Source: an uncultured Prevotellaceae bacterium
GTDB taxonomy: Bacteria > Bacteroidota > Bacteroidia > Bacteroidales > Bacteroidaceae
DNA: 50,319 bases
Direction: 5' to 3'
Assembly (NCBI GenBank): GCA_902784065.1
Contig: CACZTJ010000020.1
Location: 1-50,319, forward strand
The notes under the pieces were generated by a model, which did not search any database, was not told the origin of the DNA, and was given only the letters and a program-made list of their open reading frames with translations. The translations under genes were made by a program, and so were the position numbers. Every line of letters begins with the position of its first letter. The first letter of the stretch is position 1. Shown here in pieces: positions 26,084-35,118 of this stretch.

Positions 26084-27097
26084 ATGCACGAAGAGAGCCA
26101 GTATGCCTATATGGCTACCCTACAGGCTCTCAAACAAGCTGGTATTGATATGGATTATCTGGAGCAGCATGAGGTAGGTATCGTCTATGGCAACGACTCA
26201 GCCGTAGAGGCCAGCAGCAAAGCTGTGGATAAATTCCATCAGATGCATACAAGTCTGGCTTGTGGCAGCGGCTCCCTCTTTCAGTGTCTGAACTCCACCA
26301 TCTCCATGAATCTGGCATGTATCTTCAAGTTGAAAGGTATTAACCAGACGATTTCTGCAGCCTGTGCATCTGGTTCCCAGAGTATCGGTATGGCTGCAAC
26401 CCTCATCGCTAACGGTTTACAGGACTGTATCATCTGTGGCGGTGCTGAGGAGGTGAACCACTTAGGTGTGGTGTCGTTCGACGGGCTGCAGTCGTTCTCT
26501 ACTCGTGAGAATGCCCCAGAGAAAGCCAGTCGTCCCTTTGATAAGGACAGAGACGGACTTGTGCCCAGCGGCGGTGGTGCCACATTGATATTAGAAAGCT
26601 ATGAGCACGCTATCAAGCGAGGGGCACCCATCATCGCAGAAGTATTGGGATGGGGCTTCTCAGGTAATGGCGACCATATCTCTACACCCAATATCGAAGG
26701 ACCAGTCAAGAGCATGCTGAATGCCTTGAGAAACGCAGGTGTCAGTCCTCAGGATATCGACTATGTGAATGCCCATGCTACAAGCTCACTGATTGGTGAT
26801 CAGCGCGAAGCACAGGTGATAGCAAAGGTCTTTGGTGACTACCAGGTGCCAGTGAGTTCTACAAAGAGTCTGACGGGGCATGAGATGTGGATGGCAGGGG
26901 CCAGTGAGGTGATCTACTCCATCCTGATGATGAAGAACAACTTTATGGCTGGTAACCTGAATTTTGAGACACCAGACGAAGAGACAGCCGTGATTAACGT
27001 ACTGCCAGAAAAAAAGGAACAGCATTTCGATCTGTTCCTCAGTAACTCATTCGGGTTTGGCGGTACAAACTCCACCCTGATTATCAAGAATATCTAA
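26084..27097 (+). CDS. Beta-ketoacyl-ACP synthase, N-terminally truncated
   Basis: A condensing enzyme of the FabB/FabF family, 337 aa from the first ATG; family members are about 400-415. Catalytic Cys is in SAACASGSQ, the two His are in NAHATSS and TKSLTGHEMW, and NSFGFGGTN closes the fold. The frame is open from 26042 (EDLKAQLPRNTRSYMHEES), and these codons are already homologous to the family, but about 60-70 residues of the first thiolase-fold strand region, including the real start, are absent. The gene therefore appears 5'-deleted, close after its promoter. Without that region activity is doubtful. It could also be an assembly gap. Class (fatty acid or aryl polyene) not decidable. Confidence 0.8.
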   Translation: MHEESQYAYMATLQALKQAGIDMDYLEQHEVGIVYGNDSAVEASSKAVDKFHQMHTSLACGSGSLFQCLNSTISMNLACIFKLKGINQTISAACASGSQSIGMAATLIANGLQDCIICGGAEEVNHLGVVSFDGLQSFSTRENAPEKASRPFDKDRDGLVPSGGGATLILESYEHAIKRGAPIIAEVLGWGFSGNGDHISTPNIEGPVKSMLNALRNAGVSPQDIDYVNAHATSSLIGDQREAQVIAKVFGDYQVPVSSTKSLTGHEMWMAGASEVIYSILMMKNNFMAGNLNFETPDEETAVINVLPEKKEQHFDLFLSNSFGFGGTNSTLIIKNI

Positions 27098-27111
27098 ACA
27101 TCAAGATAATG

Positions 27112-27146
27112 CCAGTTCCATCTATACCTTAGGCAGATGGAACTGG
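27112..27146. terminator. Strong hairpin between ketoacyl synthase and pyruvate kinase
   Basis: CCAGTTCCATCT and AGATGGAACTGG form a perfect 12-bp stem, extendable to 16 bp. It overlaps the pyruvate kinase stop codon. The T-run is weak on both strands, so it is a probable convergent terminator rather than a certain one. Confidence 0.5.
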
Positions 27147-28561
27147 TATTTATGATCAAAAACTTCCTTTACCGTATTGATTTCGAGGAACTTTGTTCCA
27201 CCGCCTCCACCAATGTTTCCGCTGAGGTACGCAATACGATCATCGAGACCCACATACCCCTTCTGACGTAACATCCTGACTGCAGCAAGGAACAGTTTCT
27301 CGTTGTCTATATGTTCCTTCTGATAGACAGGAATCACACCATAACTGAGGTTCAACAAGCGCTGGAGCTTATCGTTATAGCAGATGGCTAATACGGGATG
27401 AGGGCCTCGGAAAGCTGCCAACATACGGGCAGTATTACCTGTCACATTATCAGTGATAATACCTTTAACACCAAGCTTCTCTGTTGCCTGGATAGCGCCA
27501 AAGGCCATAAACTCACGAATATCGCAATTCTCGGACAAGGGCACATCAATAACACCACGCAAACTGAGATCCTTCTCGGCCTGTTCAGCGATAGCTGCCA
27601 TTGTCCGGACTGCCTCCACAGGATATTTGCCACTGGCAGTCTCACCAGAGAGCATCAGCGCATCAGTATGTGAATAGATGGCATTGGCAATATCCGTTAC
27701 CTCTGCACGCGTGGGACGCGGATTATTTATCATGGTGTGAAGCATCTGAGTCGCCACAATCACAGGTTTCTTTGCCATGATACATTTACGGATGATCTGA
27801 CGCTGAATACCCGGGATACGTTCGATAGGTACCTCGATGCCCAGATCACCACGTGCGATCATGATACCATAAGAGGCTTCGATAATCTCATCGATGTTGT
27901 CAACACCCTCCTGATTCTCAATCTTCGAGATGATCTTGATGTCGGAGTTGAAAGCATCAAGAATGGCTTGTACCGCACGTACATCGGCAGCAGAGCGTAC
28001 AAAGCTGTGGGCTATGAATTCAATATCCTGATCGATGGCTAACATGATATTCTTGCGGTCTTTCTCAGTCAGTGTAGGCAGGGCTATATGCACGCCAGGT
28101 ACATTCACGCTTTTATGGGCACCCAACACACCATCGTTCTTCACCTGGGCAATCACCGCAGGACCATTGATACCAATCACCTCCATATCGAGAGCGCCAT
28201 CATCAAAAAGAATATGACATCCCTCATGCACATCAGCTGCGAAATTGGTATAAGAGAGGTTGATCATATCATGTGTAGAATCCATCTCAGGACGACCGAA
28301 TATCTTCACCACATCACCCTCCTTATAGACAATCGGCTCTGCACAACCTGTGGTACGCACCTCTGGTCCCTTTGTGTCGATGAGGATACCAATATGACGA
28401 CTTACCGAGCGTACATTCTTGATAATCTTTTTGATGCCTTCTTCATCAGCATGAGCAGTATTCATTCTCACCACATTAACACCAGCCTCAAAAAGATGAC
28501 GGATGAATTCAACATCACACCGACGATCACTGATGCTCGCGACTATTTTTGTCTGTTTCAT
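27122..28561 (-). CDS. pyk: Pyruvate kinase
   Basis: Makes pyruvate and ATP from phosphoenolpyruvate and ADP; last step of glycolysis. With the start at 28561 (MKQTKIVASISDRRCD) it is 479 aa, normal for the family; a frame extension to 28609 crosses the promoter and is not used. Recognisable blocks are ILIDTKGPEVRTTG, the ATP/metal site MIARGDLGIEVPIERIP and MLSGETASGKYPVEAV. The first loop reads SISDRRCD where many enzymes have TLGP(A/S)S, a variant seen in Bacteroidales. Single gene, divergent from HU. Confidence 0.95.
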   Translation of the reverse strand: MKQTKIVASISDRRCDVEFIRHLFEAGVNVVRMNTAHADEEGIKKIIKNVRSVSRHIGILIDTKGPEVRTTGCAEPIVYKEGDVVKIFGRPEMDSTHDMINLSYTNFAADVHEGCHILFDDGALDMEVIGINGPAVIAQVKNDGVLGAHKSVNVPGVHIALPTLTEKDRKNIMLAIDQDIEFIAHSFVRSAADVRAVQAILDAFNSDIKIISKIENQEGVDNIDEIIEASYGIMIARGDLGIEVPIERIPGIQRQIIRKCIMAKKPVIVATQMLHTMINNPRPTRAEVTDIANAIYSHTDALMLSGETASGKYPVEAVRTMAAIAEQAEKDLSLRGVIDVPLSENCDIREFMAFGAIQATEKLGVKGIITDNVTGNTARMLAAFRGPHPVLAICYNDKLQRLLNLSYGVIPVYQKEHIDNEKLFLAAVRMLRQKGYVGLDDRIAYLSGNIGGGGGTKFLEINTVKEVFDHKYQFHLPKV

Positions 28562-28586
28562 ACAATATTTCTTTGATTTTGTGGTG

Positions 28587-28594
28587 CAAAGGTA
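28587..28594 (-). promoter_or_regulatory. -7 box (TACCTTTG) of pyk
   Basis: The minus-strand TACCTTTG is 25 nt upstream of the chosen pyk start; no consensus -33 box at 19-21 nt. Confidence 0.55.
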
Positions 28595-28653
28595 CAAAAA
28601 AGCACCCAAAGAACGGCTAATTTTGCCAATTTTTGAAAAAAAATCGGGAAATA

Positions 28654-28685
28654 TTTCGGTAATCGACTGAAAATTAGTAACTTTG
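28654..28685 (+). promoter_or_regulatory. Promoter of the HU gene (TTTC-N20-TAACTTTG)
   Basis: TAACTTTG at 28678-28685 is a full -7 match; the -33 position is TTTC, one base off TTTG, with a 20-nt spacer. Confidence 0.65.
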
Positions 28686-28744
28686 CAGTCCGAAATCGAG
28701 AAAAATCAGATTTTCACATTATTAATATATAGACAAATAAAAAA

Positions 28745-29020
28745 ATGACCAAGGCAGAAATCATAAACAAAATTGCTGAGGAAACAGGTGTTGCCAAGAA
28801 AGATGTGGCTGCCACTGTTGAAGCTTTTATGGAAGAGATTCGCGTGAGCCTCGCCGACAACAAGGAGAATGTATATCTCCGTGGTTTTGGCACCTTCGTT
28901 GTGAAGCGTCGCGCTCAGAAGACAGCCCGTAACATCTCGAAGAATACGACGATCGTTATCGACGCCCATGACTATCCAACATTCAAGCCCTCAAAAAGCT
29001 TTATTGAAAAGATGAAGTAA
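28745..29020 (+). CDS. HU-family DNA-binding protein
   Basis: A 91-aa protein with the standard HU fold: helical dimer part MTKAEIINKIAEETGVAKKD, the turn GFGTFVVKRRAQKTARN, the DNA-binding arm and the C-terminal helix PTFKPSKSFIEKMK. It is the most canonical of the four HU-type genes here and is probably the bulk nucleoid HU. First gene of a unit with the small basic peptide; a terminator precedes rng. Confidence 0.95.
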   Translation: MTKAEIINKIAEETGVAKKDVAATVEAFMEEIRVSLADNKENVYLRGFGTFVVKRRAQKTARNISKNTTIVIDAHDYPTFKPSKSFIEKMK

Positions 29021-29047
29021 TTAACAACTTAAATAAATTCTAGAATT

Positions 29048-29113
29048 ATGCCAAACGGAAAGAAAAAGAAGGGCCACAAGATGGCTACTCACAAGCGTAA
29101 GAAGAGATCATAA
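29048..29113 (+). CDS. Very small basic peptide, probably a frameshifted ribosome-associated protein
   Basis: A 21-residue peptide, MPNGKKKKGHKMATHKRKK followed by RS, almost all Lys, Arg and His. Similar small basic peptides occur between HU and rng in Bacteroidales and, as I recall them, are longer and end in RHKSK-like residues. Here CAT AAG AGC AAG TAA (HKSK, stop) is present just past the stop in another frame (29109-29123), which suggests a short out-of-frame deletion removed the end. Role unknown; an RNA or ribosome contact is plausible from charge alone. Confidence 0.55.
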   Translation: MPNGKKKKGHKMATHKRKKRS

Positions 29114-29153
29114 GAGCAAGTAAGCTTAATGACATGAGAAAAGAATGAAAGGA

Positions 29154-29194
29154 GTGTGCCAGCTAATCCCTCACGGATAGCGGCACACCCTTTT
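29154..29194 (+). terminator. Terminator after HU and the small peptide
   Basis: GTGTGCC/GGCACAC outer stem with an inner GCTAATCC/GGATAGC stem (one bulge), followed by TTTT. Confidence 0.8.
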
Positions 29195-29232
29195 GAGTTA
29201 AAAAGAAACCCCACAAGAAAAGCAAGAAGCAA

Positions 29233-30807
29233 ATGACAAGTGAAGTAATCATTGATGTTCAGCCGAAAGACATCTCGATTGCCCTGCTCGAAGACAAAGA
29301 GCTGGTAGAGTACCAGCAGGAGCAGCGCACCGAATCCTTCTCGGTGGGAAACATCTATGTGGCAAAGGTGAAAAAGCTGATGCCTGGCCTCAATGCCTGC
29401 TTCGTTGATGTCGGTGCAGAACGCGTGGCATTCCTGCATTATCTTGACTTGGGAAATCAATTCAACTCCTACGAGAAGTATCTGAAACAGGTGGTTAGCG
29501 ACCGCAAGAAGCTCTACCCAATTCAGAAGGCTCACATCCAACCCGAACTGAAGAAAGATGGCAGTATTGCCAACATGCTGAAGGTAGGACAGGAAATACT
29601 GGTACAAATCACAAAGGAGCCCATCAACACCAAAGGACCGCGATTGACTTGCGAACTCAGCTTTGCTGGACGTTATCTGGTGCTGATACCCTTTGAGAAC
29701 GGTGTCTCTGTCTCTACCAAGATCAAGCGTGGCGAGGAGCGAAGCCGACTGAAACAGCTCATCCAAAGCATCAAGCCCAAGAACTTCGGTGTCATCGTCC
29801 GCACGGTGGCAGAAGGCAAGAAGGCTGCAGAACTCGATGCAGAGTTGAAGATCCTGCTGAAACGCTGGGAAGACACTATCTCGAAAGTACAGAAGACGAC
29901 CACACGCCCACAGTTATGTTTTGAGGAGGAAAGTCGGGCTGTCGCACTGCTTCGAGATCTGTTTAATCCATCCTATGACGGCATTCACGTCAACGACAGC
30001 GGTATCTACGACGAAATCAAGAATTACCTGGGGCTTATTGCTCCAGAGAAGAAGGAGATAGTTAAGTTGTATAATGGTACAGTACCTATCTTCGACAATT
30101 TCAGTGTTACCAAACAGCTGAAATCAGGCTTTGGAAAGACTGTCAATTACAAACACGGCGCCTACCTCATCATTGAACATACAGAGGCAATGCATGTGGT
30201 GGATGTGAACAGCGGTACGCGTATCAAAAAAGAGAACAATCAAGAAGCCAATGCTCTCGAAACCAATCTGGGAGCTGCCGATGAATTGGCTCGTCAGTTG
30301 CGTCTCAGAGATATGGGTGGTATCATCATCGTTGACTTTATTGACATGAAGCTACCAGAAGACCGTCAGATGCTTTACGAACGGATGTGTAAGAACATGC
30401 AGAAAGACCGCGCCAAGCACAACATTCTGCCCCTTTCCAAATTTGGACTGATGCAGATTACCCGTCAGCGCGTGCGTCCTGCCATGAGTGTGAATGTTGA
30501 GGAAGTCTGCCCTACCTGTTTTGGAAAGGGTACCATCAAATCAAGCATTCTCTTCACTGATACACTGGAGAATAAAATTGACAACCTAGTCAATAAAATC
30601 GGAATCAGCAAGTTCTACCTACATGTACATCCTTACGTGGCTGCCTACATCAACAAAGGCGTCTTCAGTTTGAAGTTACAATGGCAAATGAAATATGGAC
30701 TTGGCGTCCATGTGATCCCCTCTCAGAAGCTGGCATTCTTGCAGTATGAGTTCTATGATGCCGACAGGCAGTTCATTGACATGCAAGAAGAAATAGAAAC
30801 AAAATAG
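29233..30807 (+). CDS. rng: Ribonuclease G/E
   Basis: A single-strand-specific endoribonuclease, 524 aa, that matures rRNA and turns over mRNA. An N-terminal S1-type domain (SVGNIYVAKVKKLMPGLNACFVDVG, about 37-62) is followed by the RNase H-like and DNase I-like catalytic parts with the metal-binding VVDVNSGTR and IIIVDFIDMK, and a zinc link CPTC (426-429). There is no long C-terminal scaffold, so it is RNase G-like. Ribosome-binding signal weak, as usual in the phylum. Followed by a glycosyltransferase 22 nt away. Confidence 0.95.
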   Translation: MTSEVIIDVQPKDISIALLEDKELVEYQQEQRTESFSVGNIYVAKVKKLMPGLNACFVDVGAERVAFLHYLDLGNQFNSYEKYLKQVVSDRKKLYPIQKAHIQPELKKDGSIANMLKVGQEILVQITKEPINTKGPRLTCELSFAGRYLVLIPFENGVSVSTKIKRGEERSRLKQLIQSIKPKNFGVIVRTVAEGKKAAELDAELKILLKRWEDTISKVQKTTTRPQLCFEEESRAVALLRDLFNPSYDGIHVNDSGIYDEIKNYLGLIAPEKKEIVKLYNGTVPIFDNFSVTKQLKSGFGKTVNYKHGAYLIIEHTEAMHVVDVNSGTRIKKENNQEANALETNLGAADELARQLRLRDMGGIIIVDFIDMKLPEDRQMLYERMCKNMQKDRAKHNILPLSKFGLMQITRQRVRPAMSVNVEEVCPTCFGKGTIKSSILFTDTLENKIDNLVNKIGISKFYLHVHPYVAAYINKGVFSLKLQWQMKYGLGVHVIPSQKLAFLQYEFYDADRQFIDMQEEIETK

Positions 30808-30829
30808 ACCCTCTAAAAATTTTAACGCT

Positions 30830-32014
30830 ATGCTCACACTAAAAATTCTGTTCTGGGTCTGCTTACTGATTGTATTTTATACCTATTTAGGTTATGGGAT
30901 ACTACTCTACATCATTATCCGAGTGAAACGGCTCTTCTGCGGGAAACCTCAGAAGGCTGTTTTACCGGCTGACGATGAGTTACCTACTATGACACTCATG
31001 ATCTGCGCCTATAATGAGGAAGACGTGGTGGCAGAGAAGATGGAAAACACGCTGGCAATCGACTATCCAAAAGATAAATTCCGTATCATGTGGGTTACCG
31101 ACGGAAGTAACGATCGGACCAACGAGTTGCTTGCCGCCTACCCGGAGGTTGATGTGGTCTTTAGTCCTGAACGTCGAGGAAAGACTGCAGCTTTGAAACA
31201 TGGACTTCAAGAGCTGAATACCCGTTATGTGGCATTCACTGATGCCAATACAATGATTAATTCAACAGCCATGCGGGAGATAGCCCGATTGTTTATGGAT
31301 CCTACCGTAGGTTGTGTCTCTGGTGAAAAACGTGTTGCTGCGAAGAAAGTTGGAGAGATGGCTGCTGAGGGCGAAGGCATTTACTGGTGTTATGAGAGCA
31401 CACTGAAACGCTGGGATAGTGAACTCTACTCTGCAATGGGTGCTGCCGGGGAGTTATATGCCATAGACCCCGCCCTTGTCAAAGAGGTGCCAAACGAAGC
31501 ATTACTTGACGATTTCATGATGTCGATGTTGATTGTCGCTGATGGAAAACGTATTGCCTATACTCCAGATGCCTATGCTCAGGAATATGGTTCTGCAGAT
31601 CTCGCAGAAGAATCCAAGCGTAAACGTCGTATCGCAGCAGGCGGTCTTCAAAGCATATGGTGGTTACGCAGTATGCTCAATCCCTTTAGTCAGCCCATTG
31701 TTGCTTTCCAATATATCAGTCACCGCGTACTCCGATGGAGTATCACACCTGTGGCAATGGTGCTCCTATTACTTGTAAATATCGCCTTGGCTACACTTGG
31801 TGCTGGCACATTTTACACTGTGATACTTCTACTTCAAACACTGTTCTATCTTATGGCTGCTGCCGGATGGTTGCTCAGCCGTTTCGGGTATCGTAATAAA
31901 CTGCTCTATACTACCTATTATTTCGTATTTATGAATCTTAATGTGTTCCGGGGAATGGTGTATCTTAAGAATCATGGGAAAAGCGGTGCATGGGAAAAAG
32001 CACGCAGAAGTTAA
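30830..32014 (+). CDS. Membrane glycosyltransferase, family 2
   Basis: The product is 394 aa. An N-terminal membrane helix (about 4-31), then a GT-A catalytic domain: TLMICAYNEED start, WVTDGSNDRT, the metal-binding FTDANTMI region and DDFMMSM. Two to three more helices lie at about 300-375. The layout resembles processive polysaccharide or N-acetylglucosamine synthases (CESA/PgaC-like), but the QxxRW motif typical of processive enzymes is not clear, so the product sugar is open. Cotranscribed with rng by spacing only. Confidence 0.85.
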   Translation: MLTLKILFWVCLLIVFYTYLGYGILLYIIIRVKRLFCGKPQKAVLPADDELPTMTLMICAYNEEDVVAEKMENTLAIDYPKDKFRIMWVTDGSNDRTNELLAAYPEVDVVFSPERRGKTAALKHGLQELNTRYVAFTDANTMINSTAMREIARLFMDPTVGCVSGEKRVAAKKVGEMAAEGEGIYWCYESTLKRWDSELYSAMGAAGELYAIDPALVKEVPNEALLDDFMMSMLIVADGKRIAYTPDAYAQEYGSADLAEESKRKRRIAAGGLQSIWWLRSMLNPFSQPIVAFQYISHRVLRWSITPVAMVLLLLVNIALATLGAGTFYTVILLLQTLFYLMAAAGWLLSRFGYRNKLLYTTYYFVFMNLNVFRGMVYLKNHGKSGAWEKARRS

Positions 32015-32032
32015 AAAAAATCTTTTATTTCT

Positions 32033-32063
32033 TTTGTTCTTCCAAATTAATTTATTAATTTTG
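32033..32063 (+). promoter_or_regulatory. Promoter of the hybrid kinase gene (TTTG-N19-TAATTTTG)
   Basis: TTTG at 32033-32036 and TAATTTTG at 32056-32063 with a 19-nt spacer. It starts transcription a little before the ATG at 32095. Confidence 0.8.
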
Positions 32064-32094
32064 CAGCGATTTAGTGCATTTTGATATCACACTC

Positions 32095-33348
32095 ATGGAA
32101 AAGAACGAAAAAGAGATTCTGTTACAAAAGTATGCTGACGTAAATCGCAGGTTGATACTTGCGAACGAGCAGCTTGCTATTGCCAACCAGAAACTTAAGG
32201 AATACGAGGAGAAGGCGCAGAAGGCTGAGAAGGCCAGTAAGATGAAGTCTCTTTTCCTTGCAAACATGAGTCATGAGATCCGTACACCGTTGAATGCTAT
32301 TGAAGGTTTCTCGCGTGTGCTGGTGGAGACCGACTCACAGGATGACCGAATGAAGTTCTATGAGATCATCGAGAGCAATAACAACCGCCTACAGAGTCTT
32401 GTGAATGAGATTCTCGATCTTTCGCGTGTCGAGTCTGGAGAAATCGTAATGAAGAAAACCATTATCGATTTGAATGAACTTTGTTCAAGCATCAAGAACC
32501 TCTTTAAGTTCCGTTGTCCTGATTCCGTACAGTTGGTTTGGGAGAAACCTCTGATGGGTGTAACCTTCAATACTGATGCAAACCGTCTGACACAGGTTTT
32601 CTCTAATCTGATCAGCAACGCTCTGAAACATACACCAAATGGAAGCATTAGTTATGGTTATAAGGTTTTTGACGATGCCTCCAAGATCGAATTCTTTGTA
32701 AAGGATACAGGTTCAGGTATCGCTAAAGAAGATCTGGAGCATATTTTCGAGACTTATGTCTCTCGCGATGCAGAAACCAACAAGAACAGTTATGGTCTTG
32801 GTCTGCCCCTTTGTAAGATTATCGTTGAGAAGCTAGGTGGCAACATCTCTGTTGAATCTGAGCAGGGCAAGGGTTCAACCTTCCGCTTCAGCATGCCATT
32901 CGAGGGATCAATTGGCGGTAAAGAGCAGCACAAAACCACAACTACGAATGTACGTACCATTCGCATCAGCGGTCGTCCTGATGAAATTAATATGAAGAAG
33001 ATCCTCGTTGCTGAGGATGAGGACAGCAACTACGAGTTGGTGAAGATTGTACTCCAGAAACGCTATAAATTGATACGTGCCCATAATGGTATTGAGGCTG
33101 TGACGATGAATGAAGATGAGCATCCCGACATGATTCTGATGGATATTCGTATGCCAGAGATGAATGGTCTTGATGCCACACGTATTATTAAAGAGGTGTC
33201 TTCCGATACCCCTGTCGTAGCCTTGAGTGCCTATGCCTTCGAGGAGAACATCCGTGAGGCTAAGGCTGCGGGCTGTGATGACTTCATGGCTAAACCTTTC
33301 AAGGTAGAGAACCTGATTGAGATGGTCAAGAAGTATCTTGATGAGTAA
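32095..33348 (+). CDS. Soluble hybrid histidine kinase/response regulator
   Basis: The product is 417 aa. Start chosen at ATG 32095 because the promoter ends just before it; a GTG at 32074 is too close. The order is: N-terminal coiled coil (about 1-50, no membrane segment or sensor domain); HisKA with H60 in SHEIRTPLNA; HATPase with N-box FSNLISNALKHTPNG and G-box DTGSGI and GLGLPL; then a receiver domain with phosphoacceptor D350 in LMDIRMPEMNG, a preceding DED acidic pocket and KPF. An internal phosphorelay is expected; the signal and final target are unknown, and no output domain or partner gene lies next to it. Confidence 0.92.
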   Translation: MEKNEKEILLQKYADVNRRLILANEQLAIANQKLKEYEEKAQKAEKASKMKSLFLANMSHEIRTPLNAIEGFSRVLVETDSQDDRMKFYEIIESNNNRLQSLVNEILDLSRVESGEIVMKKTIIDLNELCSSIKNLFKFRCPDSVQLVWEKPLMGVTFNTDANRLTQVFSNLISNALKHTPNGSISYGYKVFDDASKIEFFVKDTGSGIAKEDLEHIFETYVSRDAETNKNSYGLGLPLCKIIVEKLGGNISVESEQGKGSTFRFSMPFEGSIGGKEQHKTTTTNVRTIRISGRPDEINMKKILVAEDEDSNYELVKIVLQKRYKLIRAHNGIEAVTMNEDEHPDMILMDIRMPEMNGLDATRIIKEVSSDTPVVALSAYAFEENIREAKAAGCDDFMAKPFKVENLIEMVKKYLDE

Positions 33349-33391
33349 TTTGTATCCATTTACCATACTTAACTTAAAAACTTATTTTGTC

Positions 33392-34462
33392 ATGGGAAAA
33401 CTTGCAGTTCAGAAATATTTCTCGTTCATGATGCTTATTGCCACCTTCCTACTGATGGTGTTTACGCTTGTAGGGCTGTTTGGTGGTGATGTACAGCCTG
33501 CTGGAAACACGGCACGTGCTATGCTCGTCTATGCCCTGCCCCTCCTGATCATCGGCAATGCCTTCTTCCTCCTATACTGGTTGGTACTGCGTCGTTTCCA
33601 CTGGATGCTCATGCCCCTGATCACCCTTCTATGTTGTATCCCCTATATAGGCACAGTATATCAGTTTCGTTCGCTCGATGAAGGAGCGGAAAAGAAACAA
33701 GGCTTTAAGATTGCCTCCTATAATGTCGCTATGTTTGGACGTGAGACAACAGGTTTTATGGCTCAAGATATCCTCGCAGAGATGAAACGTCAGAAGGTGG
33801 ATATCGTCTGCTTCCAGGAGTACAACGACTTTGCAGGTGACAAGAAGAACTCCGATTCATACAAAGATTATTTCCCCTATCATGCCCGTGGTAATGACGA
33901 TATGATCATCTACAGCCGCTATCCGATTAAGAAATCTAAGAATATCCCCTTTGAGATGACTAACAATAGTGCCATGTGGGCAGAGATCACCATCGGAGAC
34001 AACACGTATCGTGTGTATAACGCCCACCTTGAGACAACAGGCATCAACGGTACGCTCCACAGAGCTGCTAAGGCAACAGTTAAAGGATTGGATGTTCAGA
34101 ACAACGCCATACTGGAAGCCCTCTATGGTAATTATGCAGTCGGTATGATTGCCCGCTCAGGTCAGGCCAACATGCTGGCGATGGATATGCGTGAATCAGA
34201 AGTACCAGTCATTGTCTGCGGCGACTTTAACGATGTGCCCTACTCCTATGTCTATAACACGATGCTAGGTGAAAAGGTCGATGGTTTCAAGGAGTGCGGT
34301 AGCGGTTGGATGAACACTTTCCGTGGAAACAAGCAGGTGCGTATCGACTACATCTTCCACGACGATGTACTTGAAGGTCTGACATACTACAAGAAAGAAC
34401 TGAGCTATTCAGACCACTATCCCATCTTCATGAAAGTGACACCAAAGGTAAAAGAACAATAA
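33392..34462 (+). CDS. Membrane-anchored endonuclease/exonuclease/phosphatase-family protein
   Basis: The product is 356 aa. Start chosen at MGKLAVQKYFSFMM (33392); an ATG at 33341 overlapping the kinase stop is possible. Three N-terminal membrane helices occupy residues about 10-100. The rest is an EEP-fold domain with FKIASYNVAMFG, CFQEYND, DDMIIYSRYPI, VYNAHLETTG, CGDFNDVPYSYVYN and the closing SDHYPIF; catalytic His, Asp, Asn and Glu positions look present. Such proteins cleave phosphodiesters in nucleic acids or lipids; the substrate here is unknown. The catalytic domain probably faces the periplasm. Confidence 0.88.
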   Translation: MGKLAVQKYFSFMMLIATFLLMVFTLVGLFGGDVQPAGNTARAMLVYALPLLIIGNAFFLLYWLVLRRFHWMLMPLITLLCCIPYIGTVYQFRSLDEGAEKKQGFKIASYNVAMFGRETTGFMAQDILAEMKRQKVDIVCFQEYNDFAGDKKNSDSYKDYFPYHARGNDDMIIYSRYPIKKSKNIPFEMTNNSAMWAEITIGDNTYRVYNAHLETTGINGTLHRAAKATVKGLDVQNNAILEALYGNYAVGMIARSGQANMLAMDMRESEVPVIVCGDFNDVPYSYVYNTMLGEKVDGFKECGSGWMNTFRGNKQVRIDYIFHDDVLEGLTYYKKELSYSDHYPIFMKVTPKVKEQ

Positions 34463-34485
34463 CACTCCACAAAAAAGTCTATAAT

Positions 34486-35118
34486 ATGAAAAAGTATCTA
34501 TTTGCAGTTATTCTTGCGTGTTTTTCGCTGTCAATGGCAGCACAGGATGGTAGTATCCAAGTGAACTACAAGGGTGCCAAGCCTACTATCAGCGATTTTA
34601 TTACGGCGTTTCTGGCCCCGTCGTCCGATGAAGAGGAGTGCGACGGTGAGGCTGTAAACCACATTCGCAATGCATGGAATTGCTATCTGAAAGGGCTGAA
34701 GCAGGAAGAGGGTGTTTCCTTGAACGTAGATGTAAAAAATGGATTTGCCGTTTACGAGAATCGAAGAAAATATGATGGGCATGAGTACCTCATTAAGATC
34801 GAGATGTGCTATTGGAACCTGGATGATCAGAAGCATAAACTTTTTGCCTATAATTATATGAGCTTCGAAAACGGCAAATATTCTGCAGGCCAATACGACG
34901 GACTGACACTCTGCAAATACGACAATGCCAAGAAAAGCATGTTCTATACTTCTGACGCTGGCGTGGATACAGCGATGGAGGCTACCGCTTCAGATGTATG
35001 GGTGACATTCGCTCTGCCACGCTCAGGCAAGGACCTCACGATTACCAGATGGTTGCCCAGTGGCTTGAAGAGTTCGGAGACATTGAAGTGGAACGGACAT
35101 GGATTTAACTACAAATAA
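34486..35118 (+). CDS. Exported hypothetical protein
   Basis: A 210-aa protein with a clear signal peptide (MKKYLFAVILACFSLSMAAQ). The mature part has no family I recognise; it contains an acidic patch (SSDEEECDGEAV) and a C-terminal region rich in aromatic residues and hydrophobic strands. No cysteine lipobox at the cleavage point. It lies 23 nt after the phosphodiesterase-type gene and overlaps the HAD gene by 20 nt, so it is part of that unit. Confidence 0.75.
   Translation: MKKYLFAVILACFSLSMAAQDGSIQVNYKGAKPTISDFITAFLAPSSDEEECDGEAVNHIRNAWNCYLKGLKQEEGVSLNVDVKNGFAVYENRRKYDGHEYLIKIEMCYWNLDDQKHKLFAYNYMSFENGKYSAGQYDGLTLCKYDNAKKSMFYTSDAGVDTAMEATASDVWVTFALPRSGKDLTITRWLPSGLKSSETLKWNGHGFNYK

Noticed and set aside
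28562-28609. Longer N-terminus for pyruvate kinase
   Set aside because: The extension covers the -7 box; homology starts at MKQTKIVAS.
29926-29950. GAGGAAAGTC-like motif suggesting RNase P RNA
   Set aside because: It lies inside the rng coding sequence and no other RNase P core elements are nearby.
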